From: CAZXEU01 sp964639665 | Lineage (GTDB): Bacteria > Bacteroidota > Rhodothermia > Rhodothermales > Bin80 | Assembly (NCBI GenBank): GCA_964639665.1 | Contig: CAZXEU010000111.1 | Span: 1-11,656, forward strand | DNA length: 11,656 nt | Direction: 5' to 3' | Shown: positions 1 through 7,568 of the stretch, piece by piece | How positions within the stretch are numbered: position 1 is the stretch's first letter | How the letters are laid out: each line of letters starts with the position of its first letter | Program-made: the position numbers and the translations under genes | Notes under the pieces: model-generated | Seen by the model: only the letters and a program-made list of their open reading frames with translations | The model's database searches: none | What the model was told of the DNA's origin: nothing

Positions 1-1911
1 GTATACGCGCAGCGGCATCACAACAGGATCCAGACGCACGAAGTGGCTGGAGCCGTGCAGCAAGAAGCGTTCGCCGCCTACCTGGTCGTGCAATTGATGC
101 TGTGTCCCCAGCCCGGCAGAGGCAAGATCGACGGTGCCTTCCTGTACCTGGAAGGGGTCGAGGCTAACAACGCAGACTACCATGTTGTCGCCGCTCTCCT
201 TGCTGTAGGCGATAATCTGCGGGTTGTCGGCGGGAAGAAAGCGCAAGGACCTCAGTGACTGCATGGCGGCATTCTCCTTGCGGATGCGATTGATGCGCCG
301 AAAGAAAGGCTGCAGCGAGGAAGCGTCGTTCCAGTTCCAGGTACGGATTTCATACTTCTCGTTGTCGCAATACTCCTCCCTGATCGGATGTTGCAGATTG
401 CGGACATGCTCGAAGGGAGGGCCGTACACGCCGTATACCGGCGTAAGCGTGGCGGCCAGCGTGAAACGGATCTGATGGGCAGCGCGACCTCCCTGGGCGA
501 GATAGTCGTGGAGGATGTCCGGTGTGTTTGGCCAGAAACTGGGCCTGAAGTACTCGACCACCTCCGACTGCGTGAGCTCCGTCAGGTATGTCTCCAGTTC
601 CTCCTTGGTGTTGCGCCAGGTGAAGTAGGTATACGAATTGTTGAAGCCCACCTTTGCAAGCGAGTACATGGCCTTGGGCCGGCTGAAAGCCTCGGCCAGA
701 AAGATCAGGTCCGTGTGCTCGCGATTCAGTTCTCCAAGGCACCACTGCCAGAACGCGAACGGCTTGGTATGCGGATTGTCCACCCTGAAAATGCGTATTC
801 CCCTCTCGATCCAGAATGCAAATATGTCCCTCAATTCACGCCAGAGGGCGGTGTGGTCGGAGCAGGCGAAGTCGAACGGATAGACATCCTGGTACTTCTT
901 CGGTGGATTCTCGGCGTAGCGAATCGAGCCGTCAGCCCGCTTGTTGAACCATTCCGGGTGATTGTGTACGTAGGGGTGATCCGGAGAACACTGAAAGGCG
1001 ATGTCGATGGCTACCTGGAGGCCCACCTCCGTGGCCCGGGCCACAAACCGGTCGAATGCATCCAGACCTCCGAGATCCGGATGAACGCTCATGTGCCCGC
1101 CGTCAGAGCTGCCTATGGCCCACGGACTGCCGGGATCGTCCGGCTCAGCCTCGGGGCTGTTATCCTTGCCCTTGCGGAAGGTGGAGCCGATCGGGTGCAC
1201 CGGGGGAAGGTATACGACATCGAATCCCATGGACCGGATGCCCTCGAGGCGCTCTGCCGCCGTGTCCAGCGTGCCGGGGCAGTCCGCGTCGGTTCCGGTA
1301 GAGCGGGGAAAAAACTCGTACCAGGCGGCAAAGCTGGCCAGGGGCGTATCCACCTCCAGTGCCAGCGAAGGGCTCCACGCGGCGCCCATGCCGGGATCGT
1401 TTCTTCGGTACACCTCGGCCAGGCTGCTGTCCAGTGCCGCATCCACCTTACCTTTTTCGAACGAGGCAGCGCGGGCAAGAAGTTTGCGCTTGTCTGCCTT
1501 TCGTGCGTCCACGGCGATCTCTCTGAGCAGGTTGGCGCCGGATAGCAGTTCCACGCGCAGCTCGCTCTCGTCCGCCTTTCCCTTTACCCTTCGTCCGAAC
1601 TCTTCCTGCCACGTGGCAAAGCGGTCCACCCAGGCACGAGTCCGGTAGGTGTATTTGCCCAGTTTCTGCGCCGTGAATCTGCCCGTGTACTCGTCGTTGT
1701 GACGCAGATGCAGCCGGAAGGTCTCGGCTTCACCGTCCTCGTGCTCCACGTGAAGCTCGACGGCCAGCGTGTTGTGGCCGTCGGCGATGACGCCGGCCAC
1801 AACATCGACGGATTCCCCGGCGGATCGCCGGATCGGCCATCGACCCCCATCCACTTGGGGTTCAACCGATGTTATGACTACGCGAGACCAGTCCAACTCT
1901 CCGGATTCCAT
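1..1911 (-). CDS. glgE: GlgE, alpha-1,4-glucan:maltose-1-phosphate maltosyltransferase (3' end cut by window edge)
   Basis: Transfers maltosyl units from maltose 1-phosphate to the non-reducing end of alpha-1,4-glucan in the cytoplasm (GH13_3, EC 2.4.99.16). Reading the reverse strand from ATG at 1911 gives 637 codons without a stop up to base 1. The N-terminal domain contains RVVITSVEPQVDGGRWP, typical of the GlgE family. The catalytic barrel shows YEFFPRS (198-204), HPIGSTFRKGKDN (239-251) and DIAFQCSPDHPYV (303-315). It also has RVDNPHTK with nucleophile D378, acid/base E407 in FLAEAF, and D465 in NTPDIL. The 378-to-407 spacing of 29 equals that of D394/E423 in Streptomyces coelicolor GlgE. 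The last visible residues resemble a GlgE C-terminus, and family members run about 660-700 aa, so little is missing. An in-frame stop lies just upstream of codon CAT at 1950, so the only other start is a TTG 12 bp upstream. No good ribosome-binding site is visible. It is divergent from glgX. Confidence 0.95.
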   Translation of the reverse strand, partial: MESGELDWSRVVITSVEPQVDGGRWPIRRSAGESVDVVAGVIADGHNTLAVELHVEHEDGEAETFRLHLRHNDEYTGRFTAQKLGKYTYRTRAWVDRFATWQEEFGRRVKGKADESELRVELLSGANLLREIAVDARKADKRKLLARAASFEKGKVDAALDSSLAEVYRRNDPGMGAAWSPSLALEVDTPLASFAAWYEFFPRSTGTDADCPGTLDTAAERLEGIRSMGFDVVYLPPVHPIGSTFRKGKDNSPEAEPDDPGSPWAIGSSDGGHMSVHPDLGGLDAFDRFVARATEVGLQVAIDIAFQCSPDHPYVHNHPEWFNKRADGSIRYAENPPKKYQDVYPFDFACSDHTALWRELRDIFAFWIERGIRIFRVDNPHTKPFAFWQWCLGELNREHTDLIFLAEAFSRPKAMYSLAKVGFNNSYTYFTWRNTKEELETYLTELTQSEVVEYFRPSFWPNTPDILHDYLAQGGRAAHQIRFTLAATLTPVYGVYGPPFEHVRNLQHPIREEYCDNEKYEIRTWNWNDASSLQPFFRRINRIRKENAAMQSLRSLRFLPADNPQIIAYSKESGDNMVVCVVSLDPFQVQEGTVDLASAGLGTQHQLHDQVGGERFLLHGSSHFVRLDPVVMPLRVY

Positions 1912-2021
1912 ACTCGGAGGCAATTGCTTATACTTGGGGCCACCAAAATGTCATGGTGTGGGCACTCGCGGAGCAAAGCGCCAGGATATTCGGGCTACAC
2001 AAGAGATGCCGTCCGCACGGT
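1912..2021. promoter_or_regulatory. Shared upstream region between divergent glgE and glgX
   Basis: These 110 bases separate the glgE start (minus) from the chosen glgX start (plus), so promoters for both genes should lie here or just inside the neighbouring starts. On the plus strand, TATACTTG at 1929-1936 differs at one base from the Bacteroidota -7 element TAnnTTTG and sits about 86 bases before the glgX start. No TTG box lies at a suitable distance upstream of it. I saw no convincing element for glgE on the minus strand. The regulatory role rests on gene arrangement, and the motif is weak. Confidence 0.4.
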
Positions 2022-4109
2022 ATGAGAAAGCGCAGGGAAAGGTACGGCACGGGTGCGCGGCCAACCGTGAAATCCGGGCGTAGTCAACGCGGCGCACCTG
2101 CCCCGCTCGGTGCTACATGGGACGGGCACGGCGTCAATTTTGCTCTTTACAGTCCCCATGCCAAGGCGGTAGAGCTGGTACTCGTTGCCGGTCCGAAGCA
2201 GCGTTCGCTCAAATTGCTCGGTCGAACCGGACCGATCTCGCACGGGTACGTGCCAGATCTCAAGCCGGGACAACTCTACGGATATCGCGTCCACGGTCCG
2301 TACGAACCCGCTGCGGGCCACCGATTCAATCCAAACAAGGTGCTGCTGGATCCATACGCCCGGGCGGTGGGAAGGCCTCTGTCCTGGGACGACTGCCTGT
2401 TCGGGTACGACCGCGGGCACCCGGACCATGACCTGTCCTTCTGTTCGCGGGACAGCGCCGCTCATGCGCCGCTGGGAGCCGTAGTGCCGCCTAGTCCGGC
2501 CGAGTCCGAGTGGCTGGACACTCCATGGGAGGATACGATCATTTACGAAACGCACGTAAAGGGCATCAGCCAGCTCCATCCCGGCGTGCCGGAAGCCCTG
2601 CGAGGTACCTACGCCGGCCTGGCATCAGACGCCGTCATCGAACACCTGCTTCGTCTTGGAATCACCGCCGTGGAACTGCTGCCGGTGCACGCGGCAGTGC
2701 AGGATTACTCGCTAGCCAGTGCTGGCCTGGAACAATACTGGGGCTACAATACGCTGTGCTACTTCGCGCCGGAGCCGCGCTATGCGGCCGCCGGGCCAGG
2801 CGGCGCGGTAGACGAGTTCCGCGGCATGGTGGATCGTCTGCATGCGGCGGGCATCGAAGTGCTGCTGGATGTGGTTTTCAATCACACCGGGGAGGGGGAC
2901 CAATTGGGCCCCACGCTGTCCATGCGTGGCATTGACAACAGGGCCTACTACAGACTGCGTCCGGACAATCAGCGATTCCTGATTGACTACACGGGCTGCG
3001 GCAATACGATTGATACACAGAACCCGTTTGTGCTGCAGCTCATTATGGACAGTCTGCGGTACTGGGCCCAGCAGATGCAGGTTGACGGCTTTCGGGTCGA
3101 CCTTGCCGCTGCACTGGCCCGGTCCAAGTACGAAGTGGACATGAACGCAGGTCTGTTTCAGGCCATCCAGCAGGATCCCTTACTGTCGCGCAGGAAGTTC
3201 ATTGCAGAGCCGTGGGATCTGGGCCCCGGCGGGTACCGGCTGGGGCAGTTTCCCTGGCATTGGGCCGAATGGAATGGCAAGTATCGGGACGGGGTGCGCC
3301 GTTTCTGGCGCGGCGACGAGGGCTTGGCCGGTGAGCTTGCAACGCGTATCGCGGGCTCCAGCGATATTTTCTCCGCCTCCGGCCGCCATCCTACTGCGTC
3401 GGTCAACTTCGTGACTTCCCACGACGACTTTACGCTGGTGGATCTTGTCAGCTACGTGACAAAGCGCAACAGCGCCAACCTGGAGGGCGGAAGGGACGGC
3501 ACGAGCTATTCCTACAGCTCCAACTGTGGCGAGGAGGGCCCGTCCCAATCGGAATCCGTTCTCGCCTGCCGTGAGCAGCGCAGGCGCAGTCTGTTGACGA
3601 CGCTAATTGTTTCGCAGGGAGTGCCCATGCTCCTGGGCGGCGATGAACTTTCCCGCACGCAGTCAGGCAACAACAATGCCTATTGCCAGGACAACGAAAC
3701 GAGCTGGTACCACTGGGACCTGGACGAGCACCAGGAGCAATTCCTGGCCTTCGTGCAGCGCCTGGTACGCCTTCGCAAGTCCAGGCCAAGCCTTCGACGG
3801 AGAACCTACCTGACGGGTGCGGAGGACGCCGGCGGGGCAAGGGACGCCGTATGGCTCTCGCCAGGCGGCACAGAAATGCAGCACGGCGACTGGTCACATG
3901 CGCAGGCCTTCTGCCTCTTGCTATCGACGGATAAGGACCGGCTGCTCTTGCTCTGCAATGCATCCGAAGGGCCCATCCAATTCCAGCTTCCGCGGTCCGC
4001 CGACTGGAAGGATGAGCTGTCCGGGGACGACCGGACATGCGGAGCCCACTATTTGCTGCAAGCCGGGGCCATGGCTGTGCTTGCGGCGGGCCCGCCTACT
4101 GACGATTAA
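2022..4109 (+). CDS. glgX: GlgX, isoamylase-type glycogen debranching enzyme
   Basis: Cytoplasmic GH13_11 enzyme that hydrolyses alpha-1,6 branches of glycogen or limit dextrin. The N-terminal CBM48-type region starts at PLGATWDGHGVNFALYSP. The barrel follows with the four GH13 conserved regions: DVVFNHTGEG; GFRVDLAAAL with nucleophile D360; IAEPWDLGPGGY with acid/base E396; and TSHDDFTLVDLVSY with H467/D468. GNNNAYCQDNETSWYHWDL near residue 550 is also characteristic of GlgX/TreX. At 695 aa the length fits GlgX. The start is uncertain: the frame is open upstream to ATG 1953, ATG 2022 is chosen, and GTG 2067 would give an N-terminus closer to that usual for the family. None has a clear Shine-Dalgarno sequence. 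In the GlgE pathway GlgX would recycle branched glucan. TreX of trehalose synthesis is the closest alternative name. Confidence 0.92.
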   Translation: MRKRRERYGTGARPTVKSGRSQRGAPAPLGATWDGHGVNFALYSPHAKAVELVLVAGPKQRSLKLLGRTGPISHGYVPDLKPGQLYGYRVHGPYEPAAGHRFNPNKVLLDPYARAVGRPLSWDDCLFGYDRGHPDHDLSFCSRDSAAHAPLGAVVPPSPAESEWLDTPWEDTIIYETHVKGISQLHPGVPEALRGTYAGLASDAVIEHLLRLGITAVELLPVHAAVQDYSLASAGLEQYWGYNTLCYFAPEPRYAAAGPGGAVDEFRGMVDRLHAAGIEVLLDVVFNHTGEGDQLGPTLSMRGIDNRAYYRLRPDNQRFLIDYTGCGNTIDTQNPFVLQLIMDSLRYWAQQMQVDGFRVDLAAALARSKYEVDMNAGLFQAIQQDPLLSRRKFIAEPWDLGPGGYRLGQFPWHWAEWNGKYRDGVRRFWRGDEGLAGELATRIAGSSDIFSASGRHPTASVNFVTSHDDFTLVDLVSYVTKRNSANLEGGRDGTSYSYSSNCGEEGPSQSESVLACREQRRRSLLTTLIVSQGVPMLLGGDELSRTQSGNNNAYCQDNETSWYHWDLDEHQEQFLAFVQRLVRLRKSRPSLRRRTYLTGAEDAGGARDAVWLSPGGTEMQHGDWSHAQAFCLLLSTDKDRLLLLCNASEGPIQFQLPRSADWKDELSGDDRTCGAHYLLQAGAMAVLAAGPPTDD

Positions 4110-4117
4110 TTCGACCT

Positions 4118-4147
4118 CCGGGCACGCTGAATGAGGTCAGGTGCCGG
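4118..4147 (+). other. Imperfect hairpin just downstream of glgX
   Basis: GGCAC at 4121-4125 pairs with GTGCC at 4141-4145 around a 15-base loop. CC/GG can extend the stem across one bulged G. It lies 9-38 bases after the glgX stop codon, where a terminator is expected. There is no following T-tract, so it is not a standard intrinsic terminator. It could stabilise the 3' end, or be chance in GC-rich DNA. Confidence 0.2.
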
Positions 4148-4298
4148 ACAGGACTGCGGTTCGTGGTCATTGGCTGGTGCCTTTCGGATACGTGGCTTAT
4201 TCTTGTGTATGGCCGGATGCTAGCTGCTCCGCAATTGCTCCGTCCGTGGGGAGGCCGTCTGGATCCCGGCCCGCCTGTTCCCCGATACCCTCCGATTC
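4148..4298 (+). promoter_or_regulatory. Leader region of the cytochrome operon with a possible -7 element
   Basis: No open reading frame here is supported. TATTCTTG at 4198-4205 is one mismatch from TAnnTTTG. A TTG at 4170-4172 lies 25 bases upstream, slightly beyond the usual 17-23 spacing for Bacteroidota promoters. The proposed start codon at 4299 is about 94 bases downstream. No other structure is seen in this region. Confidence 0.3.
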
Positions 4299-5465
4299 TT
4301 GCGCTCACTGCTACCGTCTCTACACCGCGCTGCCTGGGCTGCGGCGATCGGCGGCGTTCTGTGCAGCATGGCCCCGCCTGCCCATCCGACGCCTGACGTA
4401 GTGGTCGACTGCGAATCCGGCGCCCGGCCGGATGGCAAGGCGCTGTACATGCAGGCCTGCGCGGCGTGTCACGGCGTCGACGGCAAGGGCAGCCCGCAGG
4501 TGCTGCTGGGCTTTGAAACCCCTCCGCCGGACTTCACGGACTGCAACTTCGCCACAAGGGAGCCCGACGCTGACTGGCTCGCCGTGGCACACCAGGGCGG
4601 TCCGGTGCGGGGTTTTGCGCCGGAGATGCCGGCGTTCGGCGATGCATTGACGGAAGAGGAGCTGCTCTCCATCCTGGGATTTATCCGCACGCTGTGCGAC
4701 GACGATGCCTGGCCCAGAGGAGAGCTCAACTTTCCCAGGGCCATTGTGACCGAGAAGGCCTATCCCGAGGATGAGCTGGTCTACACCGTGGAGGCCGGCA
4801 CCGGCAGCGAATTCACGCTCCTGCACGAATTTCACTATGAACAGCGCTTCGGTGCCCGGAGCCAGTTCGAGTTGGTCGTGCCCGTCGGCTTTGGAGACGG
4901 CATAGTCGGAAGCGGTGGAGTGCTCGGAGACGTGGCGCTGGGCTGGAAGCGCGTCATGGCGCATAGCATGGCCCGTGGAAGCATAGTGTCTGCGGGCGGC
5001 GAACTGCTGCTGCCCACGGGAAACCCGACGCCGGACAATGACGGCACGAACGCTTCGGGCCCCCGGGGCCTCGGCACGGGCAAGACCATGATCGAGCCGT
5101 ATGTGTCGTTTGGCCAGGCGCTGCCTGCCGATGCGTTCCTGCAGCTACTTGGTGGTGCCAAGGTGGCGGTGGACGGATCGACGGCCGACAACAGGTTGCT
5201 GCTGCGCGGCGTTCTCGGCAAGACCGTTATCCAGGGGCGCTGGGGGCGCGCATGGACGCCCATGCTCGAGGTCTTGGGTTCGCACTCGGAAGACGGCATG
5301 CAGCTTGACTTTCTGCCACAGGCCCAGATCGCGCTCAACCGTCGGCAGCACGTAATGCTGAACGTGGGTGCGCGCCTGCCGTCTACCGGCTCGGACAATT
5401 CTGCCGCGCTTGTCGTCTACGTGCTGTGGGAGTGGTTTGACGGCGGATTCTTGGAGGGATGGTGA
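4299..5465 (+). CDS. Exported monohaem cytochrome c fused to a putative outer-membrane beta-barrel
   Basis: 388 aa. A signal peptide comes first (arginine in the n-region, hydrophobic AAWAAAIGGVLCSMA at 11-25). A class I-like cytochrome c domain follows (about 35-140), with haem-binding CAACH at 54-58 and likely axial Met110 in APEMPAFGDALTEEEL. Residues about 165-388 alternate polar and hydrophobic positions with many Gly and aromatic residues, such as HEFHYEQRFG, FELVVPVGFG, GGELLLPTG and LVVYVLWEWF. The chain ends in Trp, as expected of a BAM-inserted barrel, and resembles the phenol-degradation MetA-like/transporter barrel group. The role is probably electron transfer at the outer membrane; the partner is unknown. 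TTG 4299 is chosen because it alone gives a clean signal peptide; ATG 4369 would remove most of it. No Shine-Dalgarno sequence is seen. The cysteine at 22 does not fit a lipobox. It overlaps the next gene by 7 bp. The haem domain is certain, the barrel is inferred. Confidence 0.85.
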   Translation: MRSLLPSLHRAAWAAAIGGVLCSMAPPAHPTPDVVVDCESGARPDGKALYMQACAACHGVDGKGSPQVLLGFETPPPDFTDCNFATREPDADWLAVAHQGGPVRGFAPEMPAFGDALTEEELLSILGFIRTLCDDDAWPRGELNFPRAIVTEKAYPEDELVYTVEAGTGSEFTLLHEFHYEQRFGARSQFELVVPVGFGDGIVGSGGVLGDVALGWKRVMAHSMARGSIVSAGGELLLPTGNPTPDNDGTNASGPRGLGTGKTMIEPYVSFGQALPADAFLQLLGGAKVAVDGSTADNRLLLRGVLGKTVIQGRWGRAWTPMLEVLGSHSEDGMQLDFLPQAQIALNRRQHVMLNVGARLPSTGSDNSAALVVYVLWEWFDGGFLEGW

Positions 5466-7120
5466 CGAATTCATTTGCTGACGGCATGTTCGCGCGGCTC
5501 GGCATGGTTGCGGCTGCTGTGCTCGCCCTGGCGATGGCACATCCGGTGTTTTTCGAGGACGCGGTGCCGGTGCAGAACGAGGGCAGCTTCTTTCGGCCGG
5601 GAAGGGTCTGCCAGAGCTGCCACAACGGGCTCGTTGCCCCTTCCGGAGAGAACGTTTCCATAGGGACCGATTGGCGCGCGTCCATGATGGCGAACTCGGC
5701 GCGAGATCCGTACTGGCAGGCGGCGGTCCGGCGCGAAGTCATGGATCACCCAAACGCGCAGGCGCACATCGAAGACGAATGTGCTGCGTGCCACATGCCC
5801 ATGGCACGGATTGAAGCCCGGGCCCAGGGCCGGCTAGGCGAAGTGTTTGCGCACCTGCCGGTGGGGCGGCAGACGGAACCGGCGGACATGCTTGCCGCGG
5901 ACGGGGTCTCCTGTACGACCTGCCACCAGATCCTGGACGAGCAGCTGGGCACCCGGCAGAGCTTCAACGCCGGCTTCGCTATCGATATGGTTACTCCTAT
6001 GGGGGAGCGCGCCGTATTCGGCCCCTACGATGTGGATACAGGGCGGAGCACTGTCATGCATTCCGCTTCCGGCTTCCGCCAGGTCCAGGCGACGCATGTA
6101 CAATCGTCCGAGCTGTGCGCATCCTGCCATACGCTGTACACGACGGCGCTGGGCCCGGAAGGAGAGGTGGTAGGGGAGTTGCCGGAGCAGGTGCCGTATC
6201 TGGAGTGGCAGCACAGCGCGTACGAGGGTGTGCAGAGCTGCCAGTCCTGCCATATGCCGGTTGTAAGCGACAGCACCGCGATCACGTCGGTGCTGGGCAA
6301 GCCCAGGGCGGACGTTTCGCGCCACGTGTTTCGTGGGGGAAATTTCTTCATGTTGCGGATGCTTAATCGCTACCGTGCGGAGCTCGGCGTGGAAGCGCTG
6401 CCGCTAGAGCTGGAAGCGGCGGCAGAGCGGACCGAGCGGCACATGCAATCGGCTTCGGCGCGGCTTGCCATAGAAGAGACGCACCTGCGGGAGCAGCGCC
6501 TCGAAATATCGCTTCGCCTGGAGAATCTGGCCGGGCACAAGCTGCCCACAGCCTATCCGTCGCGGCGGGTATGGATTCACTTGGAAGTCCTGGACTCCGA
6601 TGGCCACGTGGCCTTTGAATCCGGTGGACTGGATGCCGGAGGCGCTATCAAGGGCAATGACAATGACACGGATCCCTCGAAGTATGAGCCGCACTACGAG
6701 CGCATTGCGAGCGAGGACCAGGTGCAGATCTACGAGTCGGTAATGCAGGATACCGAAGGGCGGGTAACGACCGGGCTATTGACTGCTACCGGTTATGCCA
6801 AGGATAACCGCCTTCTTCCAGCAGGATTCGACAAGGCAACTGCGCATGAGGACGTGGCCGTGCATGGCATCGCAGCCTCCGATGCGGACTTCGATTCGGG
6901 ATTCGACACCATAGCATACGAGGTTGACCTGAAGGGCATTGGCGGACCCTACAAAGTGCGGGCCTCCCTCTGGTATCAGCCGATAGGCTTCAGGTGGGCC
7001 GACAATCTGCGCTCGTACGACGCCGCAGAAACGAACCGGTTTGTAGGCTACTTCGACGCCATGTCGGATGGCTCCGCAATTCGGCTGACCTCGCAGGAAA
7101 TCGCGGTAGCACCGCCCTGA
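5459..7120 (+). CDS. Exported pentahaem c-type cytochrome, cytochrome c554-like, with beta-rich C-terminal region
   Basis: 553 aa with five CXXCH haem sites: CQSCH 51-55, CAACH 108-112, CTTCH 152-156, CASCH 220-224 and CQSCH 261-265. They are followed by about 290 residues without haem motifs. The N-terminus carries a signal peptide with a plausible cut after ALAMA (about residue 28), placing it in the periplasm or outside. The haem region recalls the cytochrome c554/c-prime multihaem group (DWRASMMANSARDPYW; repeated CXXCHMP). The C-terminal part (about 320-550) includes NLAGHKLPTAYPSRRVW and looks like beta-sandwich segments; I do not know its function. GGAGGG at 5453-5458 abuts ATG 5459. 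GTG 5462 is also possible, and ATG 5486 gives a better signal-peptide n-region. It overlaps the stop of the upstream cytochrome-barrel gene, so the two are almost certainly co-transcribed and translationally coupled. The electron donor, acceptor and any enzymatic activity are unknown. Confidence 0.87.
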   Translation: MVTNSFADGMFARLGMVAAAVLALAMAHPVFFEDAVPVQNEGSFFRPGRVCQSCHNGLVAPSGENVSIGTDWRASMMANSARDPYWQAAVRREVMDHPNAQAHIEDECAACHMPMARIEARAQGRLGEVFAHLPVGRQTEPADMLAADGVSCTTCHQILDEQLGTRQSFNAGFAIDMVTPMGERAVFGPYDVDTGRSTVMHSASGFRQVQATHVQSSELCASCHTLYTTALGPEGEVVGELPEQVPYLEWQHSAYEGVQSCQSCHMPVVSDSTAITSVLGKPRADVSRHVFRGGNFFMLRMLNRYRAELGVEALPLELEAAAERTERHMQSASARLAIEETHLREQRLEISLRLENLAGHKLPTAYPSRRVWIHLEVLDSDGHVAFESGGLDAGGAIKGNDNDTDPSKYEPHYERIASEDQVQIYESVMQDTEGRVTTGLLTATGYAKDNRLLPAGFDKATAHEDVAVHGIAASDADFDSGFDTIAYEVDLKGIGGPYKVRASLWYQPIGFRWADNLRSYDAAETNRFVGYFDAMSDGSAIRLTSQEIAVAPP

Positions 7121-7181
7121 TAGCGCGGGCTCTTGCTTCCGCTGGGCGGGCCGCCTGGCCGTGGACAACCACGTGCTTTCG

Positions 7182-7189
7182 TATATTTG
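7182..7189 (+). promoter_or_regulatory. Candidate -7 promoter element for the ebo cluster (TATATTTG)
   Basis: TATATTTG matches the Bacteroidota primary-sigma -7 consensus TAnnTTTG exactly, in an AT-rich patch inside GC-rich DNA. It lies 41 bases before ATG 7231, giving a leader of roughly 30-35 bases. No good TTG -33 box is found at 17-23 bases upstream, which lowers confidence. The surrounding gap (7121-7230) holds no other feature I can support. Confidence 0.45.
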
Positions 7190-7230
7190 TACTTGGCGTA
7201 GAATTGGCTGCACGCAAGACCCGAAGACGC

Positions 7231-7566
7231 ATGAGCAGATTCGACCATACCTGTCCGATGAGCCAGCAGGCGCTCATCGACGAGTTCTTTATCGAGCACC
7301 GCGTCCATGTCCTGGAAATCGCGGCCTACCTCGATCGCCTGGGCCGCGCGGCCGAGCAGAATGCCAACAACGATTTCCGGTATTCAGCGCTCAAGAAGGC
7401 CATCGCGGAGCTCGCCTCCGACGTGCCGGGAAGGATAGAGCGGGTCCAGATGATATTCAGCGATCCGGATGTGCGGCTGCTGGAGGAGCGTGATCAGCAG
7501 AGCGCCTGGGGTGCACCGCAGCGGCCTGCGCGCTCCAACGGCCTGCCGCCACAATCAAGGAGTTAG
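7231..7566 (+). CDS. Small helical protein of unknown function at the head of the ebo cluster
   Basis: I do not recognise this protein and it does not look like EboA. From ATG 7231 it is 111 aa; ATG 7258 (MSQQALIDEFF) would give 102 aa. Residues about 11-90 are predicted by eye to be mostly alpha-helical, with the amphipathic segment LIDEFFIEHRVHVLEIAAYL. The last 20 residues are Pro/Gln/Arg-rich and probably disordered. There is no signal peptide or membrane segment, so it is probably cytoplasmic. The same frame is open upstream to 6994, but that part overlaps the cytochrome gene out of frame and is unlikely to be coding. Its stop codon lies 2 bases before eboB, and the eboB ribosome-binding site is inside its last codons, so it is co-translated with eboB. 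Position and coupling suggest a role in the Ebo pathway. Confidence 0.7.
   Translation: MSRFDHTCPMSQQALIDEFFIEHRVHVLEIAAYLDRLGRAAEQNANNDFRYSALKKAIAELASDVPGRIERVQMIFSDPDVRLLEERDQQSAWGAPQRPARSNGLPPQSRS
7557..7562 (+). promoter_or_regulatory. Strong ribosome-binding site of eboB
   Basis: AAGGAG lies 6 bases before ATG 7569, inside the end of the preceding small gene. It is the clearest Shine-Dalgarno sequence at a start codon in the window and fixes the eboB start. Confidence 0.75.
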
Positions 7567-7568
7567 CA

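Noticed and set aside
388..1545. A 385-codon plus-strand open frame
   Set aside because: It lies antisense to glgE, whose catalytic motifs are all intact on the minus strand. Its translation resembles no family and is explained by GC-rich codon bias leaving the opposite strand open.
4085..4096. Perfect 12-base palindrome GGCGGGCCCGCC
   Set aside because: It lies inside the last glgX codons, is made only of G and C, has no loop for a terminator stem and no T-tract. It is likely chance in GC-rich coding sequence.
4353..4380. Possible lipoprotein signal around Cys22 of the cytochrome-barrel protein
   Set aside because: The residues before the cysteine (GVL) do not fit a lipobox, which needs a small residue at -1. 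A standard signal peptide fits better.
4320..4964. A 214-codon minus-strand open frame
   Set aside because: It is antisense to the haem domain of the cytochrome-barrel gene, which has a signal peptide and CAACH motif. No recognisable protein features are present.
6994..7230. Upstream extension of the small gene before eboB
   Set aside because: It overlaps the end of the pentahaem gene out of frame and crosses the candidate promoter. Protein-like composition begins only after ATG 7231.
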